From a virus, in IMG/VR virus record IMGVR_UViG_3300025769_000840, positions 1 to 23,923 of that record: DNA of 23,923 nucleotides, one strand, 5' to 3'. A program made the position numbers and the translations under genes. This document shows positions 23,512 to 23,923 of the stretch, piece by piece (within the stretch, counting starts at the first letter, position 1; each line of letters begins with the position of its first letter). The notes below the pieces were generated by a model that did not search any database, was not told where the DNA came from, and saw nothing but the letters and a program-made list of their open reading frames with translations.

Positions 23512-23823
23512 TTATGGGCCGTCTGCTTTTCGATACTTATCCAGTTTATATACCGCTGTACCTACATCCTCTGGACAGATATGATCAGGGTGTTCTGGAT
23601 GTACAAACCCAATACTGTACGATCCGTTGGCCTGATTATAATAGATCACGATCAGGTGACCTTTCTCTGATGCACCAACAAAGATCTTACTCTCTCTATA
23701 CCTCGCCATCAGAGTACTTTCAGCGGATTTGATATCTATACAATCCGCAGGTGGATCAGCCTTAGACGGTGTTGCTGTCAGCATTAAGCATAACAGACCG
23801 ACACCTAACATATTAAGTAACAA
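23512..23823 (-). CDS. Small secreted (periplasmic) protein of unknown function
   Basis: 103 residues with a signal peptide: hydrophobic core ~5-17 and a likely cut after SKA at 22. The mature ~81 residues hold two cysteines (Cys28, Cys83) that could pair, and beta strands (SKIFVGASEKGHLIVIYYNQ; GSYSIGFVHPE). The start is TTG at 23823, because GGGAGG lies nine bases upstream. The later ATG (23811) would leave that site too far away and shorten the signal peptide. It overlaps the stop of the next - strand gene by 11 bases. Position at the 3' end of the leftward operon is compatible with a lysis, exclusion or periplasmic accessory role; none is shown. Confidence 0.65.
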   Translation of the reverse strand: MLLNMLGVGLLCLMLTATPSKADPPADCIDIKSAESTLMARYRESKIFVGASEKGHLIVIYYNQANGSYSIGFVHPEHPDHICPEDVGTAVYKLDKYRKADGP

Positions 23824-23923
23824 TTGTCAATGCCTCCCATGATACCGGGAATAACGGTCGGATAATATCACCTACCATTTCTGCTAGTTCCTGGATCTCG
23901 TGTTGTGCATCCGGTGCAGCGCG
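23813..23923 (-). CDS. C-terminal end of a leftward gene cut by the window edge
   Basis: On the - strand the frame is open from the window edge for 36 codons and ends with TAA at 23813-23815. The visible end reads HEIQELAEMVGDIIRPLFPV and then SWEALTIVT. Its 3' end contains the GGGAGG site and the TTG start of the 103-aa gene, so the two are translationally coupled. Too little is visible to name it. Confidence 0.6.
   Translation of the reverse strand, partial: RAAPDAQHEIQELAEMVGDIIRPLFPVSWEALTIVT

Noticed and set aside
1-23923. tRNA genes or an integration attachment site
   Set aside because: No cloverleaf, integrase gene or matching direct repeats were noticed by eye on either strand.

Overview
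This window looks like the late (virion-structure) half of a tailed bacteriophage genome, most likely a short-tailed (podovirus-like) phage of a marine alphaproteobacterium. I could run no database search, so this rests on gene order and remembered family signatures. Almost every gene is on the + strand, packed end to end with ATG/TAA overlaps. The order is: small protein, lysozyme-domain protein, scaffold, major capsid protein, a probable decoration protein, tail-tube adaptor, large tail hub protein, tail fibre cassette, a holin-like protein, a run of internal/ejection proteins ending in a 1321-residue giant, then another holin-like protein. A strong bidirectional terminator (23471-23502) separates this operon from a leftward operon whose last two genes enter at the right edge.

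Head region (1-6464). A 74-aa gene overlaps a 894-aa protein. Its N-terminal ~170 residues align by eye with the lambda R endolysin, and the remaining ~700 residues are low-complexity and repeat-rich. Scaffold and capsid genes follow. The capsid gene is split by an 835-nt group I intron (4327-5161) carrying its own AT-rich, HNH-like endonuclease gene. Joining 4326 to 5162 restores one 351-codon capsid frame, and a P1 helix with a U.G pair at the splice site supports that exact junction. A perfect consensus sigma70 promoter (TTGACA-17-TATAAT) sits upstream of the capsid gene. A UUCG-capped hairpin closes the head block.

Tail region (6484-13966). An AT-rich Rossmann-type protein (MptE/DUF115-like) is inserted as a moron. 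It is followed by the adaptor, a hub protein with a duplicated ~80-residue domain, and the fibre. From about 11815 to 13500 the base composition jumps from about 45% to above 60% GC. This covers the fibre's C-terminus, a SPRY-like protein and a DUF4376-like protein, and then falls back to backbone composition in a 59-codon remnant-like gene. I read this as exchange of the host-recognition tip. A second GC-rich block (about 1590-2140, up to 75% GC) lies in frame inside the lysozyme-fusion protein.

Internal/ejection region (13971-22989). Five proteins include a 21-bp/heptad repeat array, an 11-residue QFN repeat coil, and a giant protein with Gly/Ala-rich and hydrophobic segments suited to crossing the host envelope during genome injection.

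Overall the window is a mosaic with four compositional classes: backbone ~45-50% GC, intron endonuclease ~30%, moron ~33%, and two GC-rich inserts at 60-75%.
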